64,000 nt of DNA from Artemia franciscana (GCF_032884065.1 NC_088864.1:23637486-23701485), one strand, 5' to 3'; numbered from the stretch's first letter, positions 12,832 through 25,150 are shown. The notes: a model not told the origin generated them from the letters alone. Made by a program: numbers and translations.

Positions 12832-13061
12832 TTTGATTAGCGGGTGACAATCTTTTCCACCGTTAAAGACATGTACTGTAGCAAATGACTCTTTTAGCTT
12901 GTTTTTTAATTTCAAAAACTAAATAGAGCGGTACTACATATACTGGCACTTTGCAAAAAATGTGATCAACAAACCATGGTGATTAGAAACCTGCAGTACC
13001 TGATGAATGCCTGCTGAAACAGAAAGTTTATTGATATTCTCTAAGATAAAATAATACATAC

Positions 13062-14367
13062 CTTACAGTAAACTTTTGCTAAGAACAAAGCACCATTGGG
13101 TAAACATCCCTGCGGTATTTGAAAACAATAGTATGATAAGAGATTTAGCCATTCTAAGGCAGTATCATTACTAGAGAGAAAAATGTAAATAGTTTCACGT
13201 TTATCGAGACAGAGGACAAGTTGAATATCTTTGTTTTTTCCGAAGATCAGAGATATTACTTTCCGCGTTTGTTCAATCCATTTCAAGCTTTTGGAATCAG
13301 AGAAGTTTAAGTGAGTTGAATTGACAGTGAGTTTCATTAATGATGAGCCTTTCTTATCAACACTCTTTCCTACGTAAACCAAGCCTTCGCAAAACTCGTC
13401 AGATACTTTGACTGCTTCATCATATTCAATGCTTATCGATTGTTTTAACAGTGACATTTTGAAGGGGGAGGGTCGCTTCATTTTTTCACCAACTTTATTG
13501 ATTTTGTTTACGCGTCTAAAAATAGTAGATTCACTAAAAATGGAAGATTGATCATCCATAACCGACTCTTGGTCAACTCTTACTGACAAACCATCTGAGA
13601 TAGGCATCCCATGGCCTGTTCCACTTCGGGAAGCTTTGTCATCCTCTTGAAAACATGATCTTGAATTAATATGGCTATCTTCATTATTGTTGTGCTTGAA
13701 AGATATATTTGAAGGGATAATCCTTTTATTTTTGTTACATATGCGTCTCTGTTTGCCATTAATAGGAACACCTTGTGATGGAATATATTTATTAAGTTCA
13801 GAAGAATCATCTCCATTACTTAGGTCTGGTTTGCTTTCAATAAAACTAGCACTGACATTGTTCGTGCGAAAAGGACTAGCCCTATTGATTGCAATTTCAC
13901 TTTTAGAATCATCTGTTAATCTTGAAGAAAAAAAACCATCAATTAGTTTGAGATTATTAGTAAAGTTGCCTGAACTAATAGGCAAGCCTTGTGAGCTTGG
14001 CCTTTCCAAATTTAATTTATTAATTCCTTTAGATTCCTCACTACGAGTGATCAGAGTACTTTTAGTACGAACAGGCACCTGTGGTAAGCTAGTAAAGGTA
14101 TTCCTTTCAGGATAAGATTTATTTGTCAGTCTTTCTGGAACTGCGGATAGGTATGGCTCACTATACAGATTTTTATTATTATCATATATTAAGCAGCTCA
14201 AGGACCCGTTGTCATTGTTGAATTTGGCTTCTTTACTGGTTTTTACAGCTGGCACTGGTAGCTTTGTTCTTGTTGCAGGAATTGGAGCAACTTTATTGCT
14301 CGGATTAGGTCCATTTCTGCCGTTTGAATTCATCTTGCAAGTTATAGACAAGGTCTTTACTAGATAT
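13062..14367 (-). CDS. First coding exon of an unidentified gene with a PH-like domain
   Basis: The exon starts after a good acceptor (ttatttgcatttcag, AG at 14368-14369) and ends at AAG/GTATGT after 13062. The first in-frame ATG is at 14331-14333, so 34 nt of the exon are 5' UTR and at least one noncoding exon lies upstream. It gives 424 codons in phase 0. Residues 1-300 are rich in Ser, Asn, Lys and Pro and look disordered. Around residues 330-415, CEGLVYVGK, ETIYIFLSSNDTALEWLNLL and CFQIPQG have the strand pattern and C-terminal helix Trp of a PH fold, though the usual 'W..R.F.L' is missing. DOK/IRS adaptors or the N-terminal PH of a second ARAP-like protein are both possible; I cannot choose. 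The protein continues downstream but I found no further exons within 13 kb. A signalling adaptor role is inference. Confidence 0.7.
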
Positions 14368-15370
14368 CTGAAATGCAAATAAGAGCAGATAAGTATAAGT
14401 ATTAAGCCACGCAAGAAAAATTTTGGTAAAAGGACTAAGGTCCAAACTTTTTCATATCTAATCTATTTTTGAATTTTTTCAACTTTCAAGGTTAAAACTT
14501 ATAATTTAAATTTCATGTGAAAAAATCTACAGGTTATTAATGCGGAAAAAATGTAAAAGCAATGTGAGTTCAAAATTTAAATCTGTGAGATCACTAAATC
14601 TTTTATAAACCAGCTGGTAAAAACCATGTAAAACTTCTGTTTAGGGTTCAAGGATTTATCCCGAACAGATTTGAAATAAATCTTGTGTGAGGTGGGCACT
14701 TTCCCGTAAAAGTACTTATCTGCAACAGGTTATCTGCGTAATTAATTAATGGGCTTAATTTAAATAAGATAAGTAAGTGAAGTTTGTGATCGGGCAGGGC
14801 TGTTAAATCAAAGCCACTTTAAGAGTAAGTGGTCGCTTTCTCCGGGGTTTCATTGTTTATTCTTTGTAAGTACAAAAGATGTTAATTACTGATACGGGTG
14901 TTTTCAGATAGGTAAGAGCGTAGGTGTACCCTTTCCCCCAAAATTCTCAGGCAATAGATGCTATTAGATAGCAGCTGATTGTTAGATCCTGTGATTATTA
15001 ATTACCCTTGTCTCGAGTTTCCAAAACTGTTATTGTGATTTAAGGATTTTGTTGGGAATCGGACACTATTCTGAATCTTGTGAATATTTTTGAAGAATTT
15101 AAAGGAAGATAATGTAGAGAATTTCCGCTGATCTTCCAGGTTGGAGATTTCATACATTGCTTGAGTAGCCCACCAGAATAAAAGACATTGTTATCAATTT
15201 GAAACGATTTGACAAGTCTGGATTATACCTATAAGACTTATATGGGATTTTTACTTTCCCCAAGTTCAAGGGAGAATATAGTGGATTATTTGAATAGCCT
15301 TCCAAAGTAGAGCCTATTTTTGGTTAAATGGGAAATTCTTCTTAAATCAGATGACATTTGTAGGAAAAAT

Positions 15371-15371
<1 letters not shown>
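14368..15371. other. Upstream region of the PH-like gene
   Basis: It should contain the intron and possibly the 5' UTR exon and promoter of the gene at 13062-14367. I cannot place a promoter or donor site with confidence. Confidence 0.4.
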
Positions 15372-15426
<55 letters not shown>

Positions 15427-15446
15427 GAGGGAGAGAGAGAGAGAGA
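15372..15446. repeat. (GA)n microsatellite at the LINE 3' end
   Basis: About 75 bp of GA dinucleotides with a few GG interruptions, reading (TC)n in the sense of the minus-strand LINE. It sits where the 3' tail of the element should be. Confidence 0.9.
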
Positions 15447-15870
15447 AGTTTACTAAAATTAAATAGAAGACAATACAAAATACAACTCAAAATCGAATTA
15501 CAATACACATAATTCCCCTCGAAAGGCTCCATGGCCAGGGAGACAAGGGGGATAAGAAAAAAAAATTATTATACAAGCAATAAATTCAGTATAGGCAATC
15601 ACATATAGCAGTTTACAGGCAATATATTTATGGGGGATACAATATAAGCAACAACTAGAAGGAGAAAAAAAAACATAGAAACATACCTGATGTCTGGGAG
15701 CAAAGTGCAGAGAGGAAAACCACACACCACTAACAAAACACAGGGACCATCAACTCCTCAGAGGAAAAAAAATAATCTATTTGATTCTTTATTAAATGAT
15801 CCTTAAGAATCATTTTAAAAGTCCGAAACGAGTGGCATTTCTACACTAAAGAAGGTAGTGAATTCCAGAC

Positions 15871-17533
15871 CTATTGACAAGCAATGTGGGGATTGAAATC
15901 TGATCGAATAGTAGGGGTAGGCGGAATGTGGATATTATTTGAAGAACGAAGGCTATATGGAGCTGAATCAGAAATAAACATAGGAGTTTTCCGAAGATGT
16001 TTTCGAAGATTGCCGTGAAGTTGATCAAAGACAAAAGAAGCACAAGAAATAATGTAAATAGACCGTAGACTTAAGAGCTGTGGTGTTGAAGAACGGTTGG
16101 TGTCCGTAACCAGACACCGTGCATTATTATACTTGACGGAAAGCGACCGCAGCGTAGACGGAAAAGTAGACATCCATACAACGGGGCAATAAGAAACATA
16201 TGACTGGACAAGACAGAAAATAAGAAGTTTCAGAATAGATCCAGGAAATGTGTAACTAAGTTTTCGAATGATACCCAAACTCCGTGAGATCTTATGGTTT
16301 CTGAATGAAAGGTTCTCATCAAGCAGGATACAAAGAAACTGGACCACCCGATTCTCTGGTCTACACAAGGAACCTTGTGACACCTGAAGGTGGGTAAGCT
16401 GAGGGAAAGCTACACCAATTCGAGAAAAAATAAGAAAATGTGATTTACCAACATTCAAGACCAAGTAATTGGCATTAAACCATGACATAACTCTCTCAAA
16501 TAACGCCACAAGGTTAGACTTGATATCACATTCCGTCTTCCCAAGGGTCTCAAGAGTGGTATCATCAACAAAAGCAACAAGAAAATCTTCACTAGAAGAA
16601 GTATTGGAACACGACTGAGCATCAGGCTGACATAGCTTGCAACATGCCAGAGGCCTTGTGTTTTTTACAGCCGAAATCAGATCATTAACATAAATCAAAA
16701 ATAAAATGGGACCAAGAACAGATCCCTGCGGGACGCCATAATATACTTCAGAAGGGCTCCGGAAAAGCAGATCAATTGAAATAAGCCTACCAGAAAGATA
16801 TGAATCAAACCAAGAATAAACGTTTGATTTTATATCAATATGTGATAGTTTCCAAAGAAGAATCCAATGAGTCAAGGAATCAAAAGCTTTCATCCATCCA
16901 AAAATAAACATCCAAAAAAACATCCAAAATAAAGTTGCCGGGATATGACCAGAGTCTATTGCCGAATGAATGAAATTCGATAAAACTGCACAAGTTTGCT
17001 CCGTAGAGTGACTCGCTCGGAGTCCAAACTGGAAATCATTCAAAAAATCCTTTGCATCCAGAAAACTAGGAAGCCTGGATAGCATAGCCTTCTCAAAAAT
17101 TTTGCTGAAAACAGATAGGAGAGGAATTGGCCTATAATTAGCAGGATCACTCCAAGAACCATCTATAGAGTACTATGACCTTAGCTCGCTTGAGAGATTC
17201 AGGAAAAACACCTTTCTCGAAAGACAGATTGACGAGCTTAGTCAATGGTGACAGAATAGCAGACAGAATGGCACGGATAACCCTTGTAAGAATTTTGTCT
17301 GGTCCTGAAGAGGATGATCCTTTAAGAGCATTCACGATACGAGCTACCTCAAATTCAGAATTCAAGACAATCGACTTCAAACATGAGGGTTCAAAAAAGG
17401 CTCTGAAATCGCAACGAGAAGTTGCAGAGCTTGCAGAGGAAGCAGTTACCTTTCCTATATTAGCAAAATAAGAGGAAAGCTCTAGCTGAACATCTACATC
17501 TCCTTGGATAGTTTTACCATCGATTTTCAGCAT
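15871..17533 (-). pseudogene. LINE reverse transcriptase, frameshifted and with a damaged active site
   Basis: 17533-17147 carries the N-terminal part (NALKGSSSSGPDKI, LVNLSFEKGVFPESLKRAKV). 17085-15871 carries the rest (FGLRASHSTEQTC, GVPQGSVLGPILFLIYVND, FVDDTTLE, then the thumb). The two overlap in different frames near 17147. Motif A normally reads D..KAFD; here it is IFGWMKAFD with a short repeat of catccaaaa upstream (about 16889-16930), so the first catalytic Asp is lost. The second motif keeps both Asp (VDD). Confidence 0.8.
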
Positions 17534-17781
17534 TGATGGAGCTGAAGGCAGAGGGAGAGTAGGTCTAAGAACTTAATTAATTAAATACAATTTCTTCCTT
17601 ACATCCTTCCCACATTCAGAAAATTTCCTATGATAATACTGAGACTTTGCCTTCCGACACAGAGAATTAAATATATTCCTATAGCCCTTGAATCGTTCGT
17701 GATGAGCTAAAGATGGTGAAGCCTTTTAAAGCTTCCACAAATAATTTTCCTTTTCCAGGTTTTATGGAGACCTGGAGTCAT

Positions 17782-18863
17782 TCATGGATTCAGTGGTGCT
17801 ATCCTTTTCATAGTACGGGGCGCTGGACCCCGATTGCAAATTTCCAGGATTTCTTCTTTAACTAAATCATAAAAGGAATCAAAAGAGTGGTTAAAGTCTG
17901 AATCAGAAACCAAACTACCCCATGGTACATCAGCCAGACGAGAATTGAGTAGACTTAGCTCAGTATCATCATAACGGAAAAATGGGAGATTAGATGGTGA
18001 TACTATACGTTGCGCTTGATCAGCATTCTTATATCGGGAAATAATCGGGAAAATGATCAGAAATATCACTAACCAGCACCAAATCATCTAAAACATCTAG
18101 TGACGAAAAAATATTATCGATAAGAGACGCTTGTGTTTCTTTAACTCGGGTTGGTATACAAAGTGAAGGTTCCCGAAGAGACATCATTGACAAAAATCAA
18201 TGGTTGAAGTAGAATTTTGATCCAACACGTTGAGGTTAAAATCACCCATACAGATTAGTTCATAGGGATGTTTTTGGACTGAGTCCAAAACTTCTTCCAG
18301 AATTTTCAAAAACGAAGGAATAGATCCTTTGGGGACCTATAAACCAAACCCACAACTAAATACTTACGCATTGATTTAATCTCAATAAATAGGGATTCAA
18401 AGATTCCTTCCTCATTTATACTCAAATCATTTCGGACATTATATGCAAGACGATCAGCAATATAAAGCATTAGGCAACCTCTCTCCATCTGTTTCCTATT
18501 TAGCCTCTCCATCCTTTATCCTGGAATATCTAGAAGGATATCCTTTCTTGAATCCAGGAAAGTTTCACATAATCCTATAACATCAGGAGTTCCATCACTA
18601 ACGATCCGTTTCAGCTCATCAAAAGACGATTAGAGTCCCTGAATGTTCAGATGAAACACAGAGAAAATATCATCTCGTTTAGAGGAGGTAGAACCATTTA
18701 ATTGCGAAACATAGTTACTTTTAAAAGCCGAATTAGAATCATTATTCATCTGATTTTTATATCCAATTGAATTATTAATAATATTTTCAATGTCTAAAGG
18801 ATTATATTGTAAATCAAGTAAACGATCCCCCAAAGAGTTGATACCAGCCTGGCCACTACTCAT
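17782..18863 (-). pseudogene. LINE endonuclease region, frameshifted
   Basis: The domain starts with VFHLNIQGL at the end of the open stretch 18863-18630. It continues through 18512-18306 (LVVGLVYRSPKD), then CMGDFNLNV near 18250 and SDISDHFP near 18060. These are the N-terminal, GDFN and SDH motifs of apurinic/apyrimidinic-type endonucleases. Stop codons and frame changes separate the pieces. Just after SDH, a near-duplication of tttcccgat (about 18031-18057) shifts the frame before PIISRYKN. Confidence 0.7.
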
Positions 18864-19558
18864 GGTGGATGGCAGTTCTGCCCCACGACCAAGCCCACCA
18901 GACGACAGGTATAAGAAGAAAATATAAGGAAAGAAGAGTAAAAAATAATATAATCAAGGTATGGATAAATAATGACAATAAAATCAAGGTAAGAATAAAT
19001 AAGAAAAAACAGGGAAAGAGAAGAAAAAAGAAACAAGGAAAAATTAAGAATTCCTCCCCCATGCCTCTCCCATTGAAAATTAAAAGCACTAAAACTCAAA
19101 GTAAATGGGTTTGTTCTAATTATATACTGTTGGTGCAAAAAAAAAAACAAATAGTAATACAATAAAAAAGAAACAATATTTGTTGTAACAGAAGATACCA
19201 TTATATAAGTCACTATTACTATTTTTATTGCATTGGACCAAGCTAACTCAACAAATAATTCAAGCAATACTTTTTTCTTATCAAAACACAAAACGTGTCC
19301 GGGCTTCTACAAACTAACTAAACAAAAAAAGAAAAAAAATATTCAGTCATGTAATCCAGTCCATAGAATTGCCCCGGCCATTTCCTTGCCTTCGCTGTCG
19401 TTGCGTTTGAATCAGGCTACCAATATCTGGTGGGATTTCATCAAACAAAAACATTTCCACTGGCCCTTCCTTAAGGCGACGAACACATAGAGATGGTGGT
19501 ATGGATATCGCAATCCAAGTTTCAAAACCTGTTTTTTCCCGAATACTCGTTCGGATAG

Positions 19559-20224
19559 CTAAAAGTTTTTTTCGAACTTCTCGAACAGACGGGGAGAATC
19601 ATCGGATAGAAAAACATTCTGATTGCCCATGATAGTTTTTCCACGAAGATTTCGAGCCTGTTTTAGAACTGCAACTTTCATCTCCATATTCTCCATGATA
19701 ACCTTTATCAGCTTTTTTTCAGGCTTAGCATCAGCTATCGTGTATTTGGGTACCTCATGAATTCCAAGGCATGACGAAATTATACTATCGAAAATCGCCT
19801 TAGCGTTTACAGTATCAATCGCTGTAACGTTCCATACTAGAATATTTTTATCAGTTTCTTTACTTTCCAGCTTCATCATTGTATGCCTTAAGCTAGATAA
19901 CTGCGATTTCAGTAAAGAATTTTCATCAACCAGCACAGAAATGTGGTTCTTCAAATCGTTGGTTTGTACCTCAAGGCTAATCACTTTAGGCTTAATACCT
20001 TCCATCTCCAATTTCGATTCCAATACAGATTCTTTGATCTTAGAAATCTTTTGATCTAATCCTTTAAAATTAACATTCAGCTCATTTAACGTAGTTGAAT
20101 TTTCTTTAACAGTCTGTAAAACTAGACTCAAACTATCAGCCAGTGATGTCAATGAGATTCCTTCCATAGGACTGGATGTGAGAAAAAACTCGTCAGATTT
20201 TTCCTTCTTCCTCTTTCCTCCCAT
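19559..20224 (-). CDS. LINE ORF1, coiled-coil RNA-binding protein
   Basis: Intact 222-codon ORF starting MGGKRKKEKSDEFF. Residues ~20-130 show leucines and charged residues spaced as in a coiled coil. From ~140, KNILVWNVTAID followed by KKLIKVIME and VLKQARNLRGK resembles the RRM-like fold of LINE ORF1 proteins, with VFLSDDSPRLF near the end. Such proteins trimerise and bind the element RNA. It is the only unbroken ORF of this element. Confidence 0.7.
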   Translation of the reverse strand: MGGKRKKEKSDEFFLTSSPMEGISLTSLADSLSLVLQTVKENSTTLNELNVNFKGLDQKISKIKESVLESKLEMEGIKPKVISLEVQTNDLKNHISVLVDENSLLKSQLSSLRHTMMKLESKETDKNILVWNVTAIDTVNAKAIFDSIISSCLGIHEVPKYTIADAKPEKKLIKVIMENMEMKVAVLKQARNLRGKTIMGNQNVFLSDDSPRLFEKFEKNF

Positions 20225-20524
20225 TATACAAAAAAGTAATTGAACTCCAAGAAAAAATAGACTGTAGAAATATACTACCACATAAAACTCCTTTAATTAC
20301 TCACTTTGCATAATATTGGCATCTGAATCTATCCAAAAAAATTTGGACAGCAAATTAACCTTGCTGAACATTAAATGAACGATCCGACGCAAAGTAGGAG
20401 TATTTACCTCGAATGCATTCTTGTTTTATCAAAACTTTGTGAGAGTAAATTCGGTTTAAGATGTTCACTGAATGAATGCTATATGTGAACTGATTTAATC
20501 AATAGGTGGCTGGTCATCTCATAG

Positions 20525-20810
20525 GCAGCGCAATAGCGCTGCCCGAGTAAAGAGCGAAATGGCCACAATTTTTTTTTTAATTATTATTATTTTTTAGACT
20601 AGTGCACTTCGTATACAAAGATTTGTCGTAGAAACTTCACAAGGGGCCCATTCGATTGGCAATTGAAAGGGGTAGTGTCTTTTTTTAAATTCAAAAGTGA
20701 TCGAAGGGCAACAAGCCTCCCCACAACCATCATTTCCCCAAATATATCCAATCAAAAGTTTGAGATAGCCTTTTTGTTCAGCGTAGCCAAAAGGACCTGA
20801 ACTTATTTCT
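20525..20810 (-). repeat. Inverted terminal part of the composite repeat
   Basis: 20610-20800 is a B-type unit in reverse orientation, and 20525-20544 is the hairpin GGCAGCGC-AATA-GCGCTGCC. Read on the minus strand, B unit, A/T-rich spacer, CGCTCTTTA and hairpin match 62640-62860. It abuts a plus-strand A-type unit at ~20830. Confidence 0.75.
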
Positions 20811-20829
20811 TTGACGATTAACCCCCCCC

Positions 20830-22195
20830 CCCTACTAGCCTCAGAGCAAGGGTTATACCCTTGGGGCACAGTATTAGTATTAGCAGTAGCGTAAACATAT
20901 TGCCTTTTGGTAAGATGGTCTTCACCTTTAAGCATTCTCTGAAAGTTCCTAGTACAATACCCGAATCAATTCTTGAGATACGCCCCTTTTGACAATATAC
21001 ATACACTTTGCGTCTTTTGATTTAGTTCTAATTTCCCCTCGATTTTTCAAATGGCGTAGTGTGGTAGGAGTAGTGGTAGCAGCAGCAGTGGGGTAGTTTT
21101 AGTAGTAGTGGTAACTTGCAAATATTGCCTTGATGATCACCTCCCTTATCATTTCCTGAAAGTTCCAAATTAGCATGCTCAGTCATTCCTAAGTTACTTT
21201 CTTTTGACGATACGTATACACATAACGTGTTTTGATTTATTTGAACACTGTTTGAATGGCTCATTTGAATGAACTTTGTCGTTTTGGAAAGAAAAGCTCA
21301 AACAAGCATACCTTTCTAAATATATACCTATTCGCCTTTGACTCTTAAAAGGGCACTAGGACTTCCGATTTCCAATCAAATGAGCCCCATCCGATCCAAC
21401 ATTTATACGGGCACCTGTTCCATAAGGATATTTGACCTGGGGAATAACTTACGATCCTTATCCTTGGGCTCTTGGGGGTTGTGTCCACCCTGAAGATATT
21501 GTTATATGTTCTTTGGACTATTGTGAACAAAATGGCTATCTCACAATTTCCATCTAATACGTTTGGGGAAAAGAGGATGTCAAGGAAGGAGAGGGGTAGT
21601 TGCCTTCCATCACTTTTACTCTGAAAAGGGAATTAAAACTATACATTTCCAATCAAATGAGCCTCCTCTAAAGCTCACGCAACCACCCCTTGCAAAAAAA
21701 AACTTTGTATGCCCCCGATAATATCTTACAACCCTAGCCCCCAGACTCTGGGGGATTTTGCCCCAGGGTCTGGGGGGCTGCCTTTTTGTGTGATCTTTGG
21801 ACTATTTTTTGAAGAGACAGCTATCTTAAAATTTCTGCCGTATGAATTTGTGCAAAATACGACTTGGGGGGGGGGAGGTTTAGCAACCCGACAGTCACTT
21901 TGACCCTTAAAAAAGGCTCTAGAACTTCTGATTTCCAATCCAATTATATCTCTCCGAAATTTATACGACCATTCTATCCATAAGAACCTTATACGTCCCT
22001 GGTGCATAACTTACAACCCTTACCCGGTGGGCTTTCGGGGTGCTGTCATCCTCAAAGACATAATTTCCCGACTTTTCAACTACACTGAGCAAAATGTTTA
22101 TCCCTTTTTGATTGGATGTATTTGGGAAATGATGGACGGGAGGGGGAGGGCTGGTTGCCCTCCAATCACTTTCACCTATTAATAAAGACACTGGA
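20830..22195 (+). repeat. Composite A-then-B repeat, copy 2
   Basis: 20870-21260: two A-type units with a short triplet run (21055-21110). The bridge is at 21260-21320 (ttggaaagaaaagctcaaacaagcat). B-type units in tandem follow at ~21340, 21600, 21880 and 22140, each with 'tttccaatcaaatgag' or 'ccctccaatcacttt'. It stops at ~22195 without the terminal hairpin. Confidence 0.75.
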
Positions 22196-23289
22196 CACAG
22201 AGTAAAATTGCAAACATCTTAATTAATAATAAACAGTTAAAATAAACATATCATAGAATTGTCAATTATTTAACAGTTAATTGTCCGTTAATTGAGAATC
22301 TAAAAAGCTATATAATTGAACTACTTGCATGGGTCACATGTTCTAAATCTCTCAGATTAGGAGAAGAGTTACTTGAGTTACAGGATAATTTTAGGATAAC
22401 TAAAAATCACAGACTTAGGTTTGTTTTATCAGAATATTCGATCAGGACCGAACAAAATATGTTTCTTCAGTTGAAGGGGAGGAGGCCACCAAAGGATTTT
22501 TTCTGAGGTAGGGATGCTTAAGGGTTTTTCATTTTACATTTTTAAGACCAATTTAGGAGCTAGAGAATTTTTTTAGTTTTTAAGAGAAATATTATCTTTA
22601 TCTTAGTTTTTACGCCCAATTTACGAGTGAGAGGAATATTTCATGGGGGAAGCCAACCCAGTCCCCCTGTTCAAATAGAGTAGAAAAAAACAGAAAAACG
22701 AAGTAAAAAATGCAGTCTTGATCTAACGATTCTGATTAGCGATCGATTCTTATGGGCTTCGCCTGTTTTGAAGGGTGTTTTCGGGCTGAAAAACCTCTTC
22801 CTAGCTAATTTATCTAGTATAGGTTGCCTCCCCATAGTAGCATAATAAATGTAGGCATGAATGTAAAATGAGTCAGGGGTAATAGGCTTGGGACTGTATT
22901 TGCAGAATTTCAACTCTTGTTGATAGAAGATCATTGCCATGTGCTGACAAACTATGTTGTGACCAAAATTGGCCCAGGATTGCACTAAGCCTCCATTATT
23001 ACTGGAGGTACCAGGGCTTCTTGCTTTCTGGTTCTAAGCCGGCTTAAGCGCTTCGTCGTAGACTTGAGAAGATATGTTGATCCCCGTCCTGCAAGGTTAT
23101 CCGGGATCATTGCTTTTCCTGAGGTCAAAATAATTTCATTGATTTAAAGAACATAAAAACTGGGAATTAAAATTGTTACAACGTTAAAAGAAAGATAACT
23201 ATTGTGTCGATATTTTGACTGACAAATTTAGACGACTCGAACTGAACTTATAAGGAGTTTCAGAAACTCATATCCAAGGGGTAGGAAGC

Positions 23290-23835
23290 ATGAAATTAGG
23301 TGATACAGAATTTGTTTTCTCAGGCAGGAAGGATGAGGTACATAGACAGGGAGTAGGGCTCATGGTGAATAAGGAAGCTGCTAAGTCTTGTTCAGGCTGG
23401 GAAGGTATTAATAACAGAATAACAATTGCTCATTTTGTGACTAAAAAGTTCAGGGTATCAGTAGTTGGAGTATATACCCCTGTTGAATCGATTGATGGAG
23501 ATACTAGTGACTCAGATGAATTTTACTTACAGTTACAGGAGCAAATAGACAGGGTCCCAGGTAGAAATATGGTGTTTTTACTAAGAAATTTTAACGCCCA
23601 TGTCGGTAGAAATAAGGATGGATAGTATCCTAGCCGAGGTAAATTTGGCGCAGGAAAGGAAAACAGTAATGGCTATAGACTTTTATAATTTTGTAGATAT
23701 AACAATCTAGTTATAACCAATGCGGTGTTTGGTCATAAAATGGCCCATAAGTTGGCATGGTATTCGTGTGATGGTACGACAGCAAACCTTATTGATTATG
23801 TTATGGTAAAGACTGGCAGGATCAATACAAGATGC
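23290..23835 (+). pseudogene. Endonuclease of the RTE-type LINE, broken
   Basis: The open part (111 codons) contains GVGLMVNKEAAKSC, VSVVGVYTPVE and DEFYLQLQEQIDRVPGRN, as in the exonuclease-endonuclease-phosphatase proteins of RTE-like elements. The usual GDFNA motif reads RNFNA, so its Asp is lost. The coding sense continues past a stop at ~23622 (NAVFGHKMAHKLAWYSCDG, then LIDYVMV) with further breaks. Confidence 0.75.
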
Positions 23836-24000
23836 TAGGATATATAAGAGTTCTTTTATTGATGTTGCAAGTAAAGTTCACCATGTAGTAGTGTCTAGGG
23901 TTAACTTGAAGCTGAAATTCCGGAAGGTTAACTACCTCCCGGAGGTTATGATGCTGGTAGACTCCAGGATGAAAATTTCAGAGAAACTTTCCAGGAAGAG

Positions 24001-25150
24001 TTGAACACTAAACTTGAGAGATTAAAATTTGACCATGTGAAAGATGGTTGGAATAATTTTAGAAAACTAATTTGTGAAGTTGCTGATGATGTCTTAGGGA
24101 AGAAAGTTACGACTACAGCTAGGAATATTATTAAAGAAGCTTTATGTTTATTACAGAGTAGAAATCTGAGTGATAGATCATATTAAAACAAAAAGAATGT
24201 AGAGAAAGTAGAAAAAGCATTAAAATATGAACTATGGAGGCGTGAAGTAGAGGTCATAAATAAAATTGCCGAGAATCTGGAAGATGCAGCTAGACGGCAT
24301 AATAGTAAAATATTTTACTGGCATGTTAATAAATTGAGAGGGAGGAGTCAGTCCGGATTTATCCCAGTTAAAGATAGGAAGGGGGCCACAATTAGTGATA
24401 AGAAAAGAGTTAAAGAGAGATGGGCAGAACATTTTGAGAATGTACTAAACAGAGATACAGCTGCAGGAAAAGAAATAGAGAAACATGAAAAAGTTTGTGA
24501 TACTTTGGATGTGAAGGAAAATTCGTTTTGTGAGGATGAATTAGCGACAGTACTAAAAGGATTAAAAGATAATAAGGCTCAAGGTGCTCATAGTGTGGTA
24601 AATGACTTTCTTAAATATGATGGCTCTGAGGTAAGAAATAAGTTACTGAGGACTATGAATATGATTTTTCAAAAAGGGGAAGTACCTAACGATTTTCTGG
24701 AAACCTTAATTATACCACTGTATAAGAAAGATGATAAGGATGAGTGTCGTCATTATCAAGGCATTTGTCTAGTCTCTGTAGATAGCAAAGCACTTTCTAA
24801 TATGATACCTGTTAGACTGAGAGATGATAAAGACAAAATTTAAGAGAAGAAGAGTACGATCTTAGAAAAGATAGAGGATGTATCGACCAAATTTTCACTC
24901 TTAGGTTAGTAATTGAGAAGTGCCTTAGTTATCAAACACCTTTGGTCCTCAGTTTTATAGAATTATTCTATTTTATAGAATTTGGTCCTCAGTTTTATAG
25001 AGCAAGCGTTCGATTCTGCTGATAGAAGAGATTTAGTAAAGTGATTAGTGCTATGTACGAGAATAATACTTCTACGATTAAGGTAGGAAATGAGGTTAGC
25101 AGCTGGTTTTGTATTAAATCAGGAGTTAAGCAGGGTTGTGTTCCATTCCC
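24001..25150 (+). pseudogene. Reverse transcriptase N-terminal part of the RTE-type LINE, broken and internally deleted
   Basis: 24334-24841 gives RGRSQSGFIPVKDRKG, RWAEHFENVLNRD, FQKGEVPNDFLETLIIPLYK and RHYQGICLVSVDSKAL, the fingers region of RT. A core piece near 25020-25140 includes VGNEVSSWFCIKSGVKQGCV (the 'G..QG' motif). Immediately afterwards the sequence jumps to SLRLGISEDE, which belongs to the thumb, so the (Y)ADD active-site segment is deleted. Confidence 0.72.

Larger units (their letters stand above)
15372..20500 (-). mobile_element. CR1/L2-type non-LTR retrotransposon, nearly full length, inactive
   Basis: Read on the minus strand, the element has a short 5' region, ORF1 (20224-19559), an apurinic-type endonuclease (about 18863-17780), reverse transcriptase (17533-15871), a ~420-bp 3' UTR and a (TC)n tail at 15446-15372. 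Coiled-coil ORF1, endonuclease, then RT is the layout of CR1/L2/Jockey-group LINEs. The frames are interrupted in the endonuclease, at its SDH motif, and near 17147 in RT. It lies between the PH-like gene and a composite repeat. The 5' limit is uncertain. Confidence 0.8.

Noticed and set aside
12985-13030. Micro-exon after the PH-like exon (tttctgtttcag followed by a short open piece)
   Set aside because: The intron would be only ~40 nt or less.
13687-14115. 142-codon plus-strand ORF
   Set aside because: Shadow of the minus-strand PH-like exon.
15347-15532. Leu/Ser-rich ORF
   Set aside because: Produced by the (GA)n microsatellite.
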